In this document: piece by piece, positions 59,049-64,000 of the stretch
Layout of the letters: each line of letters begins with the position of its first letter
How positions within the stretch are numbered: position 1 is the first letter of the stretch
Source: Alligator mississippiensis
Taxonomy: Eukaryota; Chordata; Crocodylia; Alligatoridae
Length of the DNA: 64,000 nt
Direction: 5' to 3'
Assembly (NCBI RefSeq): GCF_030867095.1
Contig: NC_081825.1
Coordinates: 48,722,501-48,786,500 of the forward strand
Notes under the pieces: model-generated
Database searches by the model: none
Told to the model about the DNA's origin: nothing
The model's input: the letters and a program-made list of their open reading frames with translations, nothing else
Program-made: the position numbers and the translations under genes

Positions 59049-61153
59049 GGGAGCATCCAGATGAGCGCACACGTGCCTCTTGCCCCTTCTCAAACCCCTG
59101 AGGAAGGGCAACAGGCATGTGCAGGTACAAAAAAATATTCCCCAAGCTGCAAGTTTGCAGCATGGGACAAAACTTAGACCCCTGGATATCCGGGGGCCTA
59201 AAAAAATTGAAGTTTTAAAAAGCAGAGCAGGGCATGGTCCCAGACCGTGACCTGAGGCAACCAGAGCCTGGGTCCTCCATGGAGATGCTCTGGCTGCCAG
59301 AGAATTTCTGTGATTGGCCCCTCACCCTGGTGCTCGTGAGTAAGGGGTCAGGGGGGCTAGAAGAGGAGGGAGCGGACCATGGGGGGGAACCCTGCCCTGC
59401 CTGACCCCACCCCCTGCCAGCCCCCCCAAGGCCCCCAAACCCTGCCCTGCCTGGCCCCATCCCCCAAGCCCCTCTGATCCCTACCCCCACCCCATAGTTT
59501 AAAAAAAAAATAAAACCCGGCACTTACCCACAGTTGGAGCTGCTGTCTGGATGACTAGGGCCCCACCCACACTCTACCAGGCGAGGGACAGCCTCCACGG
59601 CCCTAGCCCAGGCCCTGCACACCCCCCCCCCCCCCGCACACACTGCCCTGTGCTTCCTGGAGGGGACTCGGCCAGGAGGCTCAGGAACCTCCTCCCCCCG
59701 CACCCCTGCTTCTAAAGTAAGTAAAGGAGCTTTTTTCCCCTTTTTTTCTGGGTTTGTTTTTTTTTTAAGTGATAGTGCCTGGGGTTTGTAGGGGATAGCC
59801 CTGGGGGCCTGGGTGTGCAATTTGGGGGGTGAGGCTGGGTGGGGCAGCCATCAGGGGAACTGCAGCAGCTAGTGGGGGATGGGACCATGTGGGGCAGCAA
59901 CTGGGGGGCTGGAGTGGAGCACATGGGCCTTGTGGTGGAGTAGCCCCTGCAGGGGGCATTTGGCTCCTGTTGGGGGGCTGTACCCCTTGTGTGGGGGGCA
60001 TAGCCTTTGTATAGGGTCTGAACTCCATTGGGGGGCCAAACTCCCTGTTGGGGTGCCATATCCCTTGTAGGGGGCCAAATCCCCTGTAGGGGGCCATACC
60101 CCTTATGTGGAGGCTGTATCCCTGTTGGGGGGCTGAACCCCTGTGGGAGGGCAGCAAAATATATATTCATATATTCATGAAACATGTATTTAGAGTTCAC
60201 TTTATTATTATGATAAGAGTCTTGCTTTAACACTGTGGATATATCAATAAAACACTGTCCAACTGATTGCTGTCTCAGTCTCGCTCTCTCTTTATAGTGG
60301 TCTTTTGTTTTACTTGTGGAGGAACATGGATTTGGGGGTATTTTACAGAGTGACTTTGGGATTTTTTTTATTGGATTTTTTCAGTTTTCCAATAGAGAAC
60401 ACTAGAATTCCTGCTAGGCATGCCAGTGGCAGGACCCTGCCTGCTCAGAGCTGGCACCTTGGACCCATCTGGCTGTGACTGACCTCCTGGCCAAATGGGG
60501 CCAGGAGGACATGCTTTGATGGTTCAAAGCAGGCCACCACACCCAGAACATCTTTGGGGCAATAGCTGCCCAGATGGCCAGGCAGGGGACACATCTGGCA
60601 GTAGTGCTGCACAGAGGCCAACCTACAACCACAGTCCACTGGCAGCTAGCCCAGAGAGGCAGATGCCCCTCCTGGGTGTGCAGTCCCCATCCTGGTCTGG
60701 CAGGTGCACAGCAGATCACAGCCAGGCAGCAGCTCCCACTGCCAGACTGCTACAGTGGTTAGAGGGTGCAGGGAACTCTCAGGGCTGCTTCAGCAGTCCA
60801 GCTGCCACAAGCGGTGGTGTCCCCAGGTACCAGTTAGCCGGGCCCCAGAAGCTCCTGAGAGCTAGTAGCCCTGAACTACTTGCCAGGGCAGATTTTTATA
60901 CTGCTGGGGTCAGGACAGGGCAGATTTTTGTACTGCTGGGGACAGCACAGGTACTGGCCCCAGTCTCTAGCTCCCCCTGGCTGCAGATCTGAGAGGAGCC
61001 AGGCAGGGTTATTGTGCCCCAAGTGGCACAATTTGCTCCACACCAAAGTGCATGTCTGAGTGTGTGCGCTGAGGCAAAAATCCCTGGGTCAAATTTGCAC
61101 CTTTTCTATTTGAGCTGCTGCAAGCGCTCATGCTTGCATGTGTGGACATACCC
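59049..61153. mobile_element. GC-rich TIR DNA transposon, copy 2 (2.1 kb, inverted to copy 1)
   Basis: The left end GGGAGCATCCAGATGAGCGC matches the right end of copy 1. The right end on the other strand, GGGTATGTCCACACATGCAA, matches copy 1's left end. The shared internal order is described under copy 1. On the plus strand an AATAAAACACTGTCC site lies near 60247, the same place as in copy 1, and may be the poly(A) signal of a lost gene. A roughly 20-bp G-rich minisatellite occupies 59930-60152. No transposase was recognised. Confidence 0.65.
59930..60152. repeat. ~20-bp G-rich minisatellite
   Basis: About ten units of the form GGGGGCCAWAYCCCYTGTRG recur head to tail, with most variation in the middle. 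Because each unit has a G run and a C run, either strand could fold into hairpins or quadruplex-like structures. Confidence 0.75.
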
Positions 61154-61182
61154 AAAATGCCTAATAGCTATTCTAGTCACAC

Positions 61183-61548
61183 GTCCAGATGAGCACACAC
61201 ATGTAGTTTGCAGCACCACAGATCCATCTGCAGCACTGCAAATTGCACACGCTGCATATGTAGGTGTTCTCCGCACTGCTAATTTGCAGTCCAGTAGGTT
61301 TTTTAAACATTGGGAAATTCCAGTGTCAAAAAAACCTGCTCCAGAAAAAAGTGAGGCGGTGCACAGGGCAGCAGTATGGGCGTCCTGAAACTAGAGTCTG
61401 GCTGGCTGCTGGATTCCCAGATGGCCCCCAGGACCCCAGGTAAGGCTGCTGGGGCCAGTCCAGATGTTGGCCACAGACTCCCCTACTGCACCTGGAGCAT
61501 TTTTTTCTGCACTAACTCCATGTGTATCCCTGCTCGTGGGGGTGCAGC
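61183..61548. mobile_element. short relative of the GTGTCCAGATGAG family, next to copy 2
   Basis: It opens CACACGTCCAGATGAGCACA and closes, on the other strand, GCACCCCCACGAGCAGGG. It matches the element at 35490-35953 inside (AGGTGTTCTCCGCACTGC, then CCCCAGGACCCCAGG). It lies 30 bases to the right of the 2.1-kb copy 2, with which it shares the end motif TCCAGATGAGC. Confidence 0.5.
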
Positions 61549-63872
61549 CTAAATTTTCAAGTCCACATTTTATAACAAGAAAAGTAACTCTCAGGGTTGT
61601 GATACTTAAGCCCCATTTATGAAGGTAGCTCACAGCTGTTCATGAAGTATTGAGACATAATTTAAAGTGTACACATTATTTGAAAAGTTAATAAATCAAG
61701 TGACTATCAGTGCTTAGGAGATGCAATGTTTTCACATACATATGGAGCCCCATATATCTAATAGGACCAGCAGCATTTATCTCAACCTTTCAAAACTGAA
61801 AAGCACTGACTACATTTATTTCAATAGCAATGAATTAATAGCACTTTGATGTAAATCAAATACTAAGTGTACCTGATTTGGATTGATGCAATTGAAAGGG
61901 AAGTATAATTCAAATGAATCTTTTCACCTTGGAGCTATTGAACTTCTCCCCACAACTTCTTTTAATTTTTGCTTTTATTCATTTTAATTTTCTTAGTCAA
62001 ATCAGCATTTACACTTTTGCAACTTTTTTTTTTTAACATAATATCTAAATCTTACTTATTACTTTCTCCTTTTTGTTGTTCATTTTTTGGAACAGTTAGT
62101 CTCATTAGTCCAGCTCAGATGTTTGACACGAGATGTATGGTAATCTAACGAACCTTAGAAATGAAGGGTAAAGAGCAAGCTGTTACTTCCCTTGCTGATT
62201 GCTCTCATCAGATATATGCTTATAAAAGCTTTGAATCCAACTCTTCTGAAATAATTTCTCTAACTCCAGTAATGAAAAAGCGAGAGAATGAAGTATGTAT
62301 CTCTGGATTTATTACTATAATGTAATTAACCTCCAGAAACTTCTTCTCAATAAAATCATTTCTGGGAAAGAATTTCTAAAAAGAGCTTGAGAAAGGATTC
62401 ACTCAGACCTGTACAACAACCTGATTCACTCAGAGGATGCACAAGATTTGGGATTTTTCTGCACCTGGATGGCAGAATATTTGGAAGGTGCAGAGAATAT
62501 GTGCACCCTTTGTAGAGTGTCAATCCCAGCTCTGTAGTAGTTCACTAAGCCTTTTCCGACAGGGCAGAATTGAGTTAAGTGTGCAGCTAGAGGAAGACAA
62601 GGACTGAAAGACCCATCACTGTAAGTGTTCACTCACTTCTCTTCATCCATGGAAAGGAGCCATTAGGGCTAGAATTCCCTCTTCCAATTAGGTTTGGGAA
62701 AACTCTCATTTATGTTCCATGACTTGTGTGTAGATGTTAGTCAGGGTGATTTATTTTCCTCACTGCTTCATCTCTATTTTTGACTAACATCACTCTGCAA
62801 ATAGGGATGTGGTTGCCAAGCATTTAATAAGTCTCAATACAGAACCAGAAGCATAAGTGTAAGCCTTGGTCCATATTCATGCTGGAAGCTTTCCCTTGTC
62901 AACATAGATACCAAAGGGTACATGATTGCTCCAGCTGGGGAGCTGAAGGTAGTTGGACATGATACAGCCACATCACACCCTGACATGTTGCTAGCTACAA
63001 AAAGTGATGAACTTTAGCCACATTAATCTGATGGACCATGTAAGGTCCCTGACAGAGAAATTCAATTTCCCTATCCCTAAAATCTTCCCTTCATCAAATT
63101 TCATAATTCTAGAGCATTACCCTTTAAATAACATGTTACCATCTCAAACTCTCTCCCAACCTGAATTTATCCTAATCCCTCTTCTCTACCTTCATTTTCC
63201 TTTAGTAACTGACAAATTTACTGTCCTTTTTACCTGCTAGGTTCTTTCCACCAAATACTGAATTCCTCAAAATAAAAAAAACACAACACTGAAATGCCAC
63301 TATAATGCCTCCTGGGAGTTGCAGTTTTGGAGCCATCAGAAGCTGAGAGTCTCTCAGAATTGTTTTTTAAAAGGTTCTGGAATATTGTATCTATAGTTTC
63401 ATCTATGGATGAAAAACTGTATGCATAAATGAAAGCGCATAAATGAGAGCATTCAGTGCTGACCTTTTCAAAGCACTTATTGTGGACACCCACATTTCAT
63501 TAATTAGTAATATGATATTCTTATCTTCAGGCAACTTTGAAAAACCTCACCCTAGATAAATAATCAGCTGATTTGCAAATGTCATTTGTTGAACTACCAC
63601 TTAACTGTAATTAACAAATTTAGATGGCACAGACTAGAAGCCTAGAGACTGTTCTAATAGTTAGCATTTTTTTTAAATCACATATATTCCATTTACAACA
63701 CAAATATTCAAATTATCAAAATTAATTGGAGTAAATGGAAGAGTGAAAAAAGAAAACAAAAATAAACCTTTGCTGAAATCCAGGCTCCACTGAGCTAATA
63801 GAAAAACACTAGACTGAAATGAGACAAGCATTTCATCTCTTAAATCAAGACCATTGCTGTAGATATATAAAT
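61549..63872. other. unique AT-rich DNA, no gene seen
   Basis: AT-rich sequence to the start of the final hAT-like element. No supported feature was seen. Confidence 0.6.
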
Positions 63873-64000
63873 TAGGACTGTGCAAAATTTTGGCAGCCAT
63901 TTTGTTTCAGAGGTGTTTTGGCCCATTTCAGCATCCGAAACACCAAATCCAAAATGAAATGGAAGGCTTCAAAACATCCCTGAAAAGAAACAAAACCATC
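63873..64000. mobile_element. hAT-like DNA transposon, left end (runs off window end)
   Basis: It begins TAGGACTGTGCAAAATTTTG, then TTTGTTTCAGAGGTGTTTTG and CATTTCAGCATCCGAAACAC. This is the same family as 1-514, whose end on the opposite strand is TAGGGCTGTGTGAAATTTTG. The 8 bases before it are ATATAAAT. The matching copy must lie beyond the window. Confidence 0.55.

Overview
This window looks like non-coding vertebrate genomic DNA, most likely from a reptile of the crocodilian or turtle type. The inference rests on three things: abundant CR1-family LINE retrotransposons, many hAT- and Harbinger-like DNA transposons or MITEs, and long solitary LTR-like elements, all set in AT-rich unique sequence with no prokaryotic gene organisation. 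I found no host protein-coding exon that I can defend. The only recognisable coding sequence is decayed transposon protein: CR1 endonuclease and reverse transcriptase, and a hAT transposase.

Layout. 1-514 is the end of a hAT-like element. 515-4163 is mostly unique sequence, with a C/T-rich repeat-like block near 2.0-3.2 kb. 4169-5434 is an LTR-like element with a 5-bp target duplication. 7335-14810 is a nested structure: a minus-strand CR1 carries a 756-bp hAT-like element with an 8-bp duplication, and is interrupted again by about 4 kb made of an LTR-like unit (9937-11754) plus a GC-rich terminal-inverted-repeat transposon (11761-13931). 16-20 kb is unique. 20184-22010 holds a second LTR-like element and a hAT-like fragment. 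23-26.9 kb holds hairpin-rich repeat, tRNA-derived SINE remnants, a Harbinger-type MITE with a TAA duplication and an old LINE tail. 27.5-29.66 kb is a hAT relic whose transposase has been internally inverted.

30-38 kb is mainly unique sequence with short MITEs. 38.27-40.43 kb packs a palindromic MITE, a 323-bp hAT MITE and a CR1 with a 336-codon open frame. 42163-43077 is a third LTR-like element, and 47.29-48.57 kb is a second copy of that CR1 subfamily in the opposite orientation. 51737-52251 is a hAT-like element with a perfect 8-bp duplication, and 52740-53628 a fourth LTR-like element. 57012-57742 is a TA-flanked MITE. 59049-61548 holds a second copy of the GC-rich transposon and a shorter relative. 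The window ends inside another hAT-like element.

The parts do not form a pathway. What they record is a history of insertions into insertions. The most informative features are the nested 7.3-14.8 kb locus, a family of four LTR-like elements all on the minus strand (three with a TATA-like box followed by a 5' splice-donor motif), and a two-copy 2.1-kb GC-rich transposon family with internal minisatellites. I did not find a convincing novel functional system.
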